DNA from: Treponema pallidum subsp. pallidum str. Nichols
GTDB lineage: Bacteria > Spirochaetota > Spirochaetia > Treponematales > Treponemataceae
Assembly (NCBI RefSeq): GCF_000410535.2
Contig: NC_021490.2
Span: forward strand, 406,501-470,500
Direction: 5' to 3'
DNA length: 64,000 nt
The notes beneath the pieces were generated by a model. The model was not told the origin of the DNA. It saw nothing but the letters and a program-made list of their open reading frames with translations, and did not search any database. Made by a program: the position numbers and the translations under genes. Of the stretch, positions 29,301 through 37,365 are shown piece after piece. Numbering within the stretch: the first letter of the stretch is position 1; each line of letters begins with the position of its first letter.

Positions 29301-29626
29301 TAGAGTGCGCAGATGCGCTGCTGGGAGAAATGGAAAGTCGTATTGAAAAGATACAGCATGCGCGTGAGTGGCTTGCGGGTACTGAAACTCGTCTGCAAGA
29401 AATTTCTAAGGTGTCTGAGGGGCAGTTGCGCTTGCTGGGTGATTTGATGCGTCAGGATCCAGCAAACAAAATACCCGGTGCGGGAGCGCCGCCCCTGGCT
29501 ACACGTCAGAATGTGGTGAAGCTGCACAAAAGTGGCTGGTCTGACGACGCTATTGCGCACGCACTGAAGATTTCTAAGGGTGAAGTCCAGCTGATTTTAG
29601 AGTTGCCCGATATGGATTCGTTTTGA
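26372..29626 (+). CDS. giant coiled-coil protein, SpiroCoCo type
   Basis: About 1084 residues from ATG 26372 (SD-like GTGGAG upstream). The N-terminus is a single hydrophobic segment (YFLTVVIACAISLVMVAF) that should anchor the protein. Residues 40-1020 are almost continuous coiled coil rich in E, Q, K and L heptads. The last 50 residues (NVVKLHKSGWSDDAIAHALKISKGEVQLILEL) form a helix-turn-helix-like motif preceded by a Pro/Gly linker. This fits spirochaete-specific long coiled-coil proteins; a cytoskeletal or nucleoid-tethering role is inference. It stands just before yajC-secD-secF. Confidence 0.8.
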   Translation: MEYFLTVVIACAISLVMVAFSRQLDKGNRSLEKVKRYADYIKEDLESFSAEKIAMLKDAAIELNVKQEQAIASVKKMDHLYDQFMKKSTALAAANMAVEKIHREVQASEKDVCTLREQVAVAQGLIAEVNKESSFVDSLSKRVAAAKTQLQQVSAAIPDMQNAFTRENTALLHRVRDGVLADVHKELAVLQTRLEKAQGESQSLFEVSAVKLRELYEGAFSEATVRAQVLEENGFGQLKVQAENRLLQLQEEFEGSLLSLQQHVMQRVEQTDQHIQDCASQWSVRAQTCESDLSIRLADVTACVDESVAQLKEQITTQEREVRAHLEGIEQSLSGAESGLRERVHKSVTSFHENLNKIAEASDAQLQQYRKEMDGRCSKFDRELEGIDVLESQLQLARERTEQKVREEFEAYAQDRERKQLAFEAQLQHSMDTVEHRMKQLNDELRELKASAYANASEKLQSVEDNFFEVLTKRSDSLHARFSEWSEGIEGRLTQLALESESARKDLEDTYRKELHTRLKDFVEEYKGQCTKLGEQILAIESNVKQHMRANDDLFQRHTEKFTIDVAALHDKAHNLIERELEAVRQRLRDSLHVHSSMIETEVRDMNVLVQEIKQEAQGGCGSVKRDIEAWKAHTDKQFADAKQLFEGKIAHLVNLSERAIENLSARYDMQYEDFSQKNGESLQSLRDEIGKMCDTMRTVKEELGGYVNTVTGQLHADGRRESEALHKTVKEARAQVDRTLQETRDLVQDLRAEFGEAQVGLLTKLQGESDRFSQVLQEIERKQHEFIGQTRIFDRADELRENLEKDIERLTETVTRFEVYREAMDKLSLQYEKVKHFGEEAEQRVEKFMQERKNIDLLEGEFSKLAALSDAMDKKIVELTLANDDLQRYQVQIRKVKEGLGDISTRYERLDKKGAVLDQTVQDVDRAFENLKELEKTLKNFRGELETVDPQLQRVRAEIAVLLDNQEKAERVRSRIECADALLGEMESRIEKIQHAREWLAGTETRLQEISKVSEGQLRLLGDLMRQDPANKIPGAGAPPLATRQNVVKLHKSGWSDDAIAHALKISKGEVQLILELPDMDSF

Positions 29627-29743
29627 GATTAATGCAGCGCGCACGCGCGCGTTGGTAAAGAAGAGATGTGATTGACTGGATTGTCTTTTTTGCGCTAGCC
29701 TGGGGGCGCGCTCGTGTGTCCTGCGCGCTCAAGGATGAAAACA

Positions 29744-30121
29744 ATGCCCCATCGAACTCTTTTGCAAATCACTACGGCGAACGGTGGCTGGATCCCACCG
29801 CTCGCTATCGGCGTCGTATGTCTGATCTTTTACCTTTTTGTTTTTGCGCCTAATCTGCGGGAACAGAAAAGGACGCAGGCTCTTATTAAGAACATAAAAA
29901 AGGGTGATCCTGTCGTTACTATCGGCGGTATCCACGGGGTGGTAAGCGTGGTGCGGGAGCACAGCCTTGTCATAAAGGTGAATGAGCATGGCACGCTCGA
30001 AGTCAGCCGCAGTGCGATTGCGCGCATAAACGACAGGAGAGGTGTTTCGAATCCTAAGACAGATTGCGATTCGAAGCCCGGCGTGCCCCTGACAGGTGTG
30101 GACAAGGAGATCGCCAGGTGA
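29744..30121 (+). CDS. yajC: YajC, accessory subunit of the Sec translocon
   Basis: 125 residues: one membrane span near residues 17-35 (IPPLAIGVVCLIFYLFVFAP), then the conserved cytoplasmic domain (LREQKRTQALIKNIKKGDPVVTIGGIHGVV; VSRSAIARI). YajC associates with SecDF. ATG 29744 has AAGGA 8 nt upstream; ATG 29735 and GTG 29714 are open alternatives. Its TGA overlaps secD as GTGA. Confidence 0.92.
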   Translation: MPHRTLLQITTANGGWIPPLAIGVVCLIFYLFVFAPNLREQKRTQALIKNIKKGDPVVTIGGIHGVVSVVREHSLVIKVNEHGTLEVSRSAIARINDRRGVSNPKTDCDSKPGVPLTGVDKEIAR

Positions 30122-31869
30122 GTAAGAAGGCTCGGTTTGGGGTCGTGCTTGTTGTTCTTGCTGCGTGCTCTGGGTTTTTGTTCCCTACACTCCAGTGGTA
30201 TTTTCTGACCGACGCACAAACGCGGCAGCGTGCGCTCAGCTCGCGCGAGCAGATAAAAGAGTACGCTGTGCAGAGTGCTGAGCGTGATCTTGCGGATTTA
30301 ACCCGTCTTGCGCGTGCGGGGTCGGATGAGGATATCTCAGCGCGTTATGCACCGCTTGTTGCCGCTGCGCGCCAGAATCTTTCTTATTCGGGCAGACCGG
30401 CCCCTTCTCGCTGGACCGCTGCGGCACTCGTTTCTGCATTCCCCGTAAAAAGCGAGCAGGGTTTTGTTCTTTACGCGCGACCGTTGATGGAGCAGACGTA
30501 CCGGGAAGCCGTCCTGAAGATGAAAAGGAGACAGGCCCAAGCTGTCAAGCTCGGGCTTGATCTTTCCGGCGGCACTAGCGTGGTGATTAAAGCTGATTTG
30601 AGCGAAGTTACCAAGGGAGTTCCGGATGCAGAGCGCGCCGCAATACGCAGCGAAGCGATGGCGCTGGTGCTTAGTACCCTTGAGAATCGTATTAATCGCT
30701 TTGGTCTTTCTGAGCCCGTTATTCGGAGGCAAGGGGAAGATCGCGTGTATGTGGAGATTCCTGGTCTTACTGACCGTGACCGTGTTCATTCTATCGTCAT
30801 GGGTCGTGGTGTCCTGGCGTTTCATCTCGTGGATGATGATGCGACTCAAAAGCTTCTCGATCACTATCGCAATAACCCGCAGGGTACCTTCGACGCTGCG
30901 CATCAGTTGCACGATCTGTCTCTGGTTCCTGAGCACACCAGTGTGCTCGGAGTATATCGCAAGGATTCCTACGGACTTGATGTGCGCGACGGGTTTCTGG
31001 TTGTTAAGAAGGAGCCTGCGCTTGAAGGAAGACATATTCGTGATGCAACGGTGAGCTCAGGTCGCGCGAACGAGCCGTTGGTGCTGTTTGACCTGGACCA
31101 TGAAGGAGCGCGTATTTTTTCGGAACTTACCACTAAGGAGATAGGGCGTCGCCTTGCAATTGTCTCTGACGGTAAAATTAGGTCTGCCCCTGCTATCCGG
31201 GAGCCGATAACAGCGGGCTCAGGGAGTATCAGTGGATTCAGTGCAGAAGAGGCGCAAAATCTGAAAACCGCGCTGCGCAGCGCCTGGTTAAACGTTGCGC
31301 TTGAAATAGAAAATCAGCAGGTTGTCGGGGCGAGTATGGGGGAAGAGAGTATTCGGCAGGGTACGCGCGCGCTGGTGTGGGGGCTGTGCGCGGTGCTCTT
31401 ATTTATGCTGGTGTGGTATCAAGAAGCGGGCGTAAACGCTTGTGTCGCGCAGCTTTTGAATCTGTATATCATGTTCGGTGTGCTTTCAGCGTTTAATTTG
31501 ACGCTTACGCTTTCGAGTATCGCGGGGATGATTCTCACTATTGGTATGGCAGTGGATGCGAATGTCGTTGTCTTTGAGCGTATACGGGAAGAACTTGCGC
31601 TGGGCAAAAGCCGCGGGGCTGCTGTGTGTAGCGGCTTTGAGCGTGCGTTTTGGGCAATTATGGATTCAAACGTGACGACGTTTATAGCAGCGCTTTTCCT
31701 TTCGGTGCTCGGTACCGGTCCTATTAAGGGTTTCGCATACAGTTTGGCTATCGGGGTGGTGTCCTCCGTATTTACGGCATTGTTCGTTTCCCGTCTGATG
31801 TTTGACTACGGGACGGAGGTTTTACACAAAAAGACCGTGCGCATTGGATGGAGGATTGCTCGCGTATGA
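30118..31869 (+). CDS. secD: SecD protein-export membrane protein
   Basis: 583 residues. SecD/F use the proton-motive force to pull preproteins out of SecYEG. One N-terminal span, a large periplasmic P1/P4 region with LGLDLSGGTSVVI and ENRINRFGLSEPVIRRQGEDRVYVEIPG, GSISGFSAEEAQNLKTALRSAWL, then five C-terminal spans with GMAVDANVVVFERIREEL. GTG 30118 has GGAG 8 nt upstream and overlaps the yajC stop. Its own stop overlaps secF as ATGA. Confidence 0.97.
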   Translation: MSKKARFGVVLVVLAACSGFLFPTLQWYFLTDAQTRQRALSSREQIKEYAVQSAERDLADLTRLARAGSDEDISARYAPLVAAARQNLSYSGRPAPSRWTAAALVSAFPVKSEQGFVLYARPLMEQTYREAVLKMKRRQAQAVKLGLDLSGGTSVVIKADLSEVTKGVPDAERAAIRSEAMALVLSTLENRINRFGLSEPVIRRQGEDRVYVEIPGLTDRDRVHSIVMGRGVLAFHLVDDDATQKLLDHYRNNPQGTFDAAHQLHDLSLVPEHTSVLGVYRKDSYGLDVRDGFLVVKKEPALEGRHIRDATVSSGRANEPLVLFDLDHEGARIFSELTTKEIGRRLAIVSDGKIRSAPAIREPITAGSGSISGFSAEEAQNLKTALRSAWLNVALEIENQQVVGASMGEESIRQGTRALVWGLCAVLLFMLVWYQEAGVNACVAQLLNLYIMFGVLSAFNLTLTLSSIAGMILTIGMAVDANVVVFERIREELALGKSRGAAVCSGFERAFWAIMDSNVTTFIAALFLSVLGTGPIKGFAYSLAIGVVSSVFTALFVSRLMFDYGTEVLHKKTVRIGWRIARV

Positions 31870-33128
31870 GACAGGTGGTGCGTTTCAGTTTGCTGTTCCT
31901 GCCATGCGCGATACTCAGTGTAGTTCTCATTGGTGCGGGAGTGCTCCGTTGGGCATTGTGGGGGATGAGCTTTGGTATCGACTTTCAGTCTGGTTTGATT
32001 GAACGGCTGAGGATAGCACCTCCTGCTTTCTCTCTCGTGTACACCGGAACGCAGTCGATGCAGTTTTTTCAGGATGAACAGAAGGTTGTGTTTACTGTCT
32101 CTTCGCCTGGGGTGCTCGGTGAGCGTTATGAATTTTTGTATACGGAGTATCCAACCCTTCGTGCCTTCTCCGAGGGAGCAAAGAAGGTGGAGCACCTCAG
32201 TGTTACGCTCCATGCCCCTGAGACTGTGTACATGCGTGATACATTCTCCGGGGCGGAGGGCTCCACGTTGTCGAGTGCTTCGTGTTTTGTGCATTACTTC
32301 TCGGAGGACGTTCGTGCGCCAGGGGTGGAGGAGTTGCGCCGTGTGCTGAAGGATGTACCGTCTGCGGTGGTACAGCAGGTAGGGGTGCGCGCTGAGCATA
32401 CCTTTCAAGTTCGCGTTGCAGCTGAAACTGCCTTCCCGTCCTCCCTTTTGCCAGAGCAGGGAGGAACTGCTCTGGCACAGTCCGATGCTCCCGATCTTGT
32501 TACCCCTCAAGGTGCGGTGGAAAGCGTGGTGTACGCGGCGCTCGTGCGCGCGTATGGAGCAGATCATGTGGTCCGTTTAGCGATGGATTTTGTCGGATCT
32601 CGTTTTTCTCATCTGTTGGTGCGTCAGGCGTTGTTGTTGGTTTTGGGTGCCTTGGTGTTGATTTTTTTATATGTGGCGCTTCGTTTTCGGTGGTTCTTTG
32701 CGCTTGGAGCGATAGTCGCGCTCGTGCATGATGCGTGCATTATGGTGTCATTCATGGTGTGGTTTGGTTTGGAGTTTAACTCTGCGAGTATCGCGGCGAT
32801 TCTGACGATTATCGGGTACTCGATCAACGACACGGTGGTAGTTTTTGATCGGGTGAGACAGACCATTCTCCTGGATCCTATCGCGTCAGTGACGACAGTA
32901 CTTGACCGATCGCAAACAGACATGCTCACGCGCACTGTAGTGACAACGGTGACGACGCTGCTTGCAGCGCTGATGTTGTATGTGTTTACCGAGGGAGGCA
33001 GTCGGGATTTCTCACTCGCGCTAATGGTGGGGATGGTCAGCGGCGTGTACTCGACCATTTACATCGCCGGTGGCTGTATCGCCCTGATCAGCCGGGGGAA
33101 GAGCGGAGGTCAGCTGCTCGGACTCTGA
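31866..33128 (+). CDS. secF: SecF protein-export membrane protein
   Basis: 420 residues, about 100 longer than enteric SecF because of an enlarged periplasmic domain between the first span and SFSHLLVRQALLLV (residues 40-250). Family signatures: GMSFGIDFQSGLIERL near the N-terminus and GYSINDTVVVFDRVRQTI plus RTVVTTVTTLLAAL in the C-terminal half with five spans. The ATG overlaps secD. GGAGGA lies upstream. A weak hairpin follows the gene. Confidence 0.95.
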   Translation: MRQVVRFSLLFLPCAILSVVLIGAGVLRWALWGMSFGIDFQSGLIERLRIAPPAFSLVYTGTQSMQFFQDEQKVVFTVSSPGVLGERYEFLYTEYPTLRAFSEGAKKVEHLSVTLHAPETVYMRDTFSGAEGSTLSSASCFVHYFSEDVRAPGVEELRRVLKDVPSAVVQQVGVRAEHTFQVRVAAETAFPSSLLPEQGGTALAQSDAPDLVTPQGAVESVVYAALVRAYGADHVVRLAMDFVGSRFSHLLVRQALLLVLGALVLIFLYVALRFRWFFALGAIVALVHDACIMVSFMVWFGLEFNSASIAAILTIIGYSINDTVVVFDRVRQTILLDPIASVTTVLDRSQTDMLTRTVVTTVTTLLAALMLYVFTEGGSRDFSLALMVGMVSGVYSTIYIAGGCIALISRGKSGGQLLGL

Positions 33129-33185
33129 AACCCCGCACGCGCGGCTGTGTGTAGGAAAGGAAAGGAGAGAGGGAAGAGAGGGGAC

Positions 33186-33198
33186 TCGGCGCTGCCGA
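33186..33198. terminator. possible bidirectional terminator between secF and the PUR gene
   Basis: TCGGC-GCT-GCCGA forms a 5-bp stem with a 3-nt loop, followed on the plus side by a T-rich stretch. It lies between two convergent genes, the expected place for a shared terminator, but the stem is short. Confidence 0.35.
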
Positions 33199-33203
33199 CT
33201 TTG

Positions 33204-33509
33204 CTATTTCTTCCTTACAATCGTTTTTCTTTCCCCGCGGGTGTGCAGGCTGCGCGCTTGCCTAAGGTGGAGCCGTTCTTTTTTGTTCTTTTCCAGAAAG
33301 TCAAGTGACCTGTTAAAACCTTGCAGAAATTTCTGCATCTCTTCTTCAAACACCACAACCGCGTGCCGGTCAAACCCGGCACCGTCGACGTTTTTGCTTT
33401 CTACTACCTGCAGAAATACATCTCCGACCCTATTTTCCTTCACATTGAAAAAGTAGGTCCGATTTTCCGCTTGCACCTCTGTAGTAAACAGCTCACCGCG
33501 TATCCCCAT
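33204..33509 (-). CDS. PUR-domain DNA/RNA-binding protein (BpuR-like)
   Basis: 101 residues. The sequence RGELFTTEVQAENRTYFFNVKENRVGDVFLQVVESK matches the single PUR repeat known from spirochaetal proteins such as Borrelia BpuR, which binds RNA and DNA and represses specific genes. The C-terminal 35 residues are highly basic. ATG 33509 has AGGAAGG upstream and lies 18 nt after the phosphohexomutase gene, with which it probably forms an operon. Confidence 0.8.
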   Translation of the reverse strand: MGIRGELFTTEVQAENRTYFFNVKENRVGDVFLQVVESKNVDGAGFDRHAVVVFEEEMQKFLQGFNRSLDFLEKNKKERLHLRQARSLHTRGERKTIVRKK

Positions 33510-33527
33510 GCTGTACCTTCCTTCTGC

Positions 33528-35426
33528 TTATGAAGTCGTATCCGCACACGAAAGCGCACAGCGATCTGCCTCGCGCACCATGTCCGCGTGCAGCTGCAAA
33601 AGCGCAGCTTCCCCCGCCTCGTCATTACCTTTCAGATCCGCAGAAATTCTAAATATTGGTTCTGTCTTTGAACCGCGCATCCACACGAACGCCACCGCTT
33701 CTTGGTGCTCGTTGTAAAATTGGATTTTCAATCCTCCGTCAGCCGACCGGCTAAAATCCCCCGCCGCGTCCTGCTGCTCCCTCCCGCGGTACAATATCGG
33801 GCGGTACGAACAAATGCCGAAGCGTTTTTTTAACGTGTCTTTCTCCTGCGCCCACCTGCGTTCAAATACCCGCTGATATGCGCTCTTGAGGAGTGCATGG
33901 TCAGTCGTTCGTATCTGCAAGAGCGCGCGCGTATCGTGCGTTGGTGTAGTCGTGTACGCAGGTAGGCTGGCAAATAGATCCGATATCGTGAAGGCATGCT
34001 GCGCGCGTTCTGTTTGGTGTGAGTGCGCGCACCACCAGGCAAAGAGTCCTGGCTGTTTCCCATCCCCCCGCAGGAGCAAGAGCTTTAAGAGTGCAAAAAC
34101 AGTATGCAAAGGATCACGTACTGCCGCCGGATGGAGAATGCTGCCCCCGTTTGATCCTTCCCCTAGAATGCGCACGCAGTAGCCTTCTTTCCGTAGAAGG
34201 TGTGCCTTCTCAATGAGGTGCGCCTCTCCTACCTCCGTGCGAAAAACGTGCACGTCTAAGAGCTGCGCGATAGCTTCTACACGCAGCGAGGTGGGACCAT
34301 TGGTAACCAGCGCGATAGGCGGCGCGCGGTGTGGCTGCATACGGAGGTTGCGACTGAGTTCACAGATCTCCGACACAACCGAAAGAGCAAAGACTGCCTG
34401 TTCGTGCGGAATGACAGCGCGATTAAGGGTTTGGTCGTAATAGACAATATTTCCCCGATCTCCGTCACAATCTGGCACAAAGCCGAAGGCAATGGAGCGT
34501 TCTTCTGGGGATGAACCTCGCGTGGCTGCCTCGGTCAGTGCCTGCGCGCACGCGGTAAGAGAGGACCCTTCAGGAACTATGCGATGGCGAATATCCCCTG
34601 GCGTTTCGGCGATACTAAAAAGGGCGACACCGAGTGATTCTAGGAGGCGCCTATCTATGGAAGCTGCACGCGCACTTCCATTGAAATCAATGAGGATAGA
34701 CAGGGGTGTTCCCTGTTCGCTGTAGGCGGCACGCTGCTGGGTAAAGCGATGGAAAAAGGCACGGTGCTCAGTTTCTTTAGGGGAATTTGCGATCACTTCC
34801 CTTATGAAGAGATCATAGCTGTGCAGGCTTTCTTGTTTGTGTGTTTTGTTGTACAGCAGCGGTTCGAGTATAGAGGCGTTGAGCGTGGCACAATGCTCTC
34901 GTATTTTCTGGAAAGAGGCGGGCTGTAAACACTGTGCGACGAAGTCTTCGCTCAGCTGTTGTGCCTGAGTAGGACTGAGCACGCCGCCGTCATTTAGGCC
35001 AAATTTAAAGCCATTGTATTCGATAGGATTGTGACTTGCGGAGATGTAGAGGAAAGCGTCGTAGTTCCTCGCGTAGCTTGCAATTTCGGGTATTGGTCCG
35101 ACTCCGACACAACGCAGCGAACAGCCTTCCAGATGGAGGATAGCGGTGCAGATAGAACTGATAATCTCTCCAGTAGGGCGCGAGTCGCGCGCGATGACAA
35201 CACGTGGTTTTGGGACCTTTTTTTTCAAGAATCGGGCGTAGCTGAGTGCTACCTGTGCGCTGAGTACAGCGTCAGCCTTTTGCGTGAGGGTGACGGTGCG
35301 CTCAGGGGTAAAAGCGTAGGGGAAAACCTTGCGCCACCCTGAGGGTGACCGGGTGAGTGATAGATGAAGCGGCTGCGCAGGCTGCGGCAAGGTGAGGGAG
35401 GTGATGAGTGAGTTGAGCAGGGACAT
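33528..35426 (-). CDS. phosphoglucomutase/phosphomannomutase family protein
   Basis: 632 residues, long for the alpha-D-phosphohexomutase family (450-580). Active-site phosphoserine loop YISASHNPIEYNGFKFG (about residue 132), metal loop VPDCDGDRGNIV (about 320), sugar-binding GEGSNGGSILHP (about 415) and phosphate-binding MRGSKTEPIFRIS near the C-terminus are all intact. An ARDSRPTGEII motif near residue 80 is typical. Glucose versus mannose specificity cannot be read. No Shine-Dalgarno is visible; a -10-like TATCCT lies 6 nt before ATG 35426. Confidence 0.9.
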   Translation of the reverse strand: MSLLNSLITSLTLPQPAQPLHLSLTRSPSGWRKVFPYAFTPERTVTLTQKADAVLSAQVALSYARFLKKKVPKPRVVIARDSRPTGEIISSICTAILHLEGCSLRCVGVGPIPEIASYARNYDAFLYISASHNPIEYNGFKFGLNDGGVLSPTQAQQLSEDFVAQCLQPASFQKIREHCATLNASILEPLLYNKTHKQESLHSYDLFIREVIANSPKETEHRAFFHRFTQQRAAYSEQGTPLSILIDFNGSARAASIDRRLLESLGVALFSIAETPGDIRHRIVPEGSSLTACAQALTEAATRGSSPEERSIAFGFVPDCDGDRGNIVYYDQTLNRAVIPHEQAVFALSVVSEICELSRNLRMQPHRAPPIALVTNGPTSLRVEAIAQLLDVHVFRTEVGEAHLIEKAHLLRKEGYCVRILGEGSNGGSILHPAAVRDPLHTVFALLKLLLLRGDGKQPGLFAWWCAHSHQTERAQHAFTISDLFASLPAYTTTPTHDTRALLQIRTTDHALLKSAYQRVFERRWAQEKDTLKKRFGICSYRPILYRGREQQDAAGDFSRSADGGLKIQFYNEHQEAVAFVWMRGSKTEPIFRISADLKGNDEAGEAALLQLHADMVREADRCALSCADTTS

Positions 35427-35432
35427 GCGCGG

Positions 35433-35461
35433 AGGATAGGGCGCGGGTGAAGGAAGTGCAA
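35433..35461 (-). promoter_or_regulatory. candidate promoter for the phosphohexomutase gene
   Basis: Minus strand TTGCAC (35461-35456), 17-nt spacer, TATCCT (35438-35433), 6 nt to the ATG. The hexamers are only moderate matches, but spacing is ideal and there is no ribosome binding site, so this would be a leaderless transcript. Confidence 0.4.
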
Positions 35462-35528
35462 GGGAGGTGGTGGTCTTGACAGGATGAAATCAGGTGTGGT
35501 CGGGTGTAGGGGCGGGGGAGAGGTAGGA

Positions 35529-36884
35529 ATGGGAGTAGTGGAATGGGTAGGTGAGTGGATGCACGCGGTGGTGTGGAGCTTTCCGATGGTGGTGCTGTTG
35601 CTGGGGACGGGGTGCTACGTGACGGTGTGTATGAAGTTTTTTCCTGTGGTGCGGCTGTGGTATGTATTAAGACAAACTATTGGGGGTCGCGGAGGTAAGA
35701 AGGGCGGCAGTGGTGAGGTGAGTGCGTTCCGTGCGGTGTCCACTGCGCTTGCAGCGACGTTGGGGTCTGGAAATATTGTAGGGGTTGCGACGGCGATTGC
35801 GATTGGGGGGCCTGGGGCGATATTTTGGATATGGGTGACGGGGATATTCGGGATGGGAACGAAGTTCGTGGAAGTGGTGTTGGCGGTGTACTATCGGCGT
35901 CAGACTGGTGATGGGCGTTTTGTGGGGGGGCCGATGTATTATCTGAAAGACGGAGTGGGAGTTCCAGGGGCTGGGGTACTTGCGAGTTTGTTCTGCATAT
36001 TCAGTGTTATCGCGTCCTTTGGGATAGGAAATATGACGCAGTCGAACTCGGTGGCTCTAGTGTTCGAAGATGTGTTTTGTGTGGACGTGCGGGTGACCGG
36101 GGCAGTGCTGATGGTCTTGGTAGGCTTAGTGAGCGTGGGTGGGTTAAAAAGTATCAGTTGGGTGACTGGGGTAATGGTGCCTGGGATGGCGATTTTGTAT
36201 GTATGTGTGGGCGTAGTGCTGGTGTGTTGCAATACGCGACAGCTGGTGCCAGTGTGCTGGGATATCGTGTCCGGGGCGTTTGCCGGGACTGCAGCAGTTG
36301 GGGGGTTTGCAGGGAGTGTGGTGCGTCAAGCGATAGCGGTAGGTATTAGCCGGGGGGTAGCGGTGAACGAGGCAGGGCTTGGGACTGCTCCTATTGCGCA
36401 TGCGGCGGCTATTACAGACCATCCAGTGCGACAGGGCTTGTGGGGTATCTTTGAAGTATTTGTGGGGACAATGGTGGTATCTTCGGTGACGGCATTTGCG
36501 ATACTGCTAACTGGTGTCTGGCAAGGGGGTGCGTCTGGAGCGGCGTTGACGGTGCAGTCGTTTGAGCGTGGGCTTCCGTTTGGGATTGGACAGTACGTGG
36601 TGGGTGTGAGCGTGCCGTTGTTTGCGTTCACGACGATGCTAGGTTGGTTGTACTATGGGGAGCGGTGTGCGGAATTTTTGTGTGGACCGCGCGTATGTCC
36701 GCTGTACCGGGCCGTGTGGTTACCGTTTGTGTACGTGGGTGCCGTGGGGAGTTTGAGTAGCGTGTGGAATATCTCGGATGCGTTCAATGGACTGATGGCG
36801 TTGCCGAACCTGGTGGGGCTGTTATTTTTGGCTCGTCAGGGGATGCGTCTACGCGAGGAGTTTTTTGCGCAGCAGGAAGGGTAG
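35529..36884 (+). CDS. sodium:alanine/glycine symporter (AGCS family)
   Basis: 451 residues with about ten membrane spans. AGCS signatures: VSTALAATLGSGNIVGVATAIAIGGPGAIFW, GTKFVEVVLAVYYR, GGPMYYLKDG, and ISRGVAVNEAGLGTAPIAHAAA. Imports small neutral amino acids with sodium, useful to an amino-acid auxotroph. ATG 35529 has GGGAGAGG upstream; an earlier ATG at 35484 is open but lacks a ribosome binding site. The 3' end overlaps the convergent gene by 101 bp. Confidence 0.93.
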   Translation: MGVVEWVGEWMHAVVWSFPMVVLLLGTGCYVTVCMKFFPVVRLWYVLRQTIGGRGGKKGGSGEVSAFRAVSTALAATLGSGNIVGVATAIAIGGPGAIFWIWVTGIFGMGTKFVEVVLAVYYRRQTGDGRFVGGPMYYLKDGVGVPGAGVLASLFCIFSVIASFGIGNMTQSNSVALVFEDVFCVDVRVTGAVLMVLVGLVSVGGLKSISWVTGVMVPGMAILYVCVGVVLVCCNTRQLVPVCWDIVSGAFAGTAAVGGFAGSVVRQAIAVGISRGVAVNEAGLGTAPIAHAAAITDHPVRQGLWGIFEVFVGTMVVSSVTAFAILLTGVWQGGASGAALTVQSFERGLPFGIGQYVVGVSVPLFAFTTMLGWLYYGERCAEFLCGPRVCPLYRAVWLPFVYVGAVGSLSSVWNISDAFNGLMALPNLVGLLFLARQGMRLREEFFAQQEG

Positions 36885-37365
36885 GGGGGCGCGGCGTTGG
36901 ATGTCGCACGAGAACGGCGTCGCTGTGCATGGCAATGTAGGGGTAGAAGGTGCTCGGAAGTTCTTGGAAAGTAGGTGCGTTTTGAAAGAAGCGGAGGGCG
37001 GGGAAATCTGTTGGTCGGTGATCGTAGAAAAGAAGGTAGATGATATCCGAGTCAAAGGCGAGCAGCACGGTGGGTTTCTGTGTGCGGGGATGTGGGGAGA
37101 TTTCGTAGGCACGGGTGAGGAAAGGATCGCGGGTAGGGATAGGACGGAAGAAGCACATGTGACCGGTAAGGAAGGAAAGGTGTTCCGCCGCCAAGGTGTG
37201 GAAGGCGGCACGCTGCGCGTCCGACTGGAAAAGTGTAGGATCGTAGGGTGGGGTATGTACGGGGGACCAGGAGTGGTCCGCGTCTTCTGCGCGCGAAGCG
37301 GGGGCGCACAGCGCACTGAGTGCGAAAAGGGCGCAGGCGGCGTATCTAGCGATGTGGCCATCCAT
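36784..37365 (-). CDS. exported hypothetical protein
   Basis: 193 residues with a clear signal peptide (basic start, hydrophobic ARYAACALFALSALC, cleavage likely after ASRA). The mature part carries no motif I recognise; the C-terminus is Pro-rich (RHPTPRPPTLPAAQ). ATG 37365 has AAAGGAG 8 nt upstream, within the ffh 3' end (20-bp overlap), so it is translated from the lnt-ffh mRNA. Its last 101 bp run antisense to the symporter gene. Probably periplasmic. Confidence 0.7.
   Translation of the reverse strand: MDGHIARYAACALFALSALCAPASRAEDADHSWSPVHTPPYDPTLFQSDAQRAAFHTLAAEHLSFLTGHMCFFRPIPTRDPFLTRAYEISPHPRTQKPTVLLAFDSDIIYLLFYDHRPTDFPALRFFQNAPTFQELPSTFYPYIAMHSDAVLVRHPTPRPPTLPAAQKTPRVDASPDEPKITAPPGSATPSVH

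Noticed and set aside
35476-35481. Perfect TTGACA as promoter for the symporter
   Set aside because: No -10 hexamer at 15-19 nt downstream; only GC-rich sequence follows.
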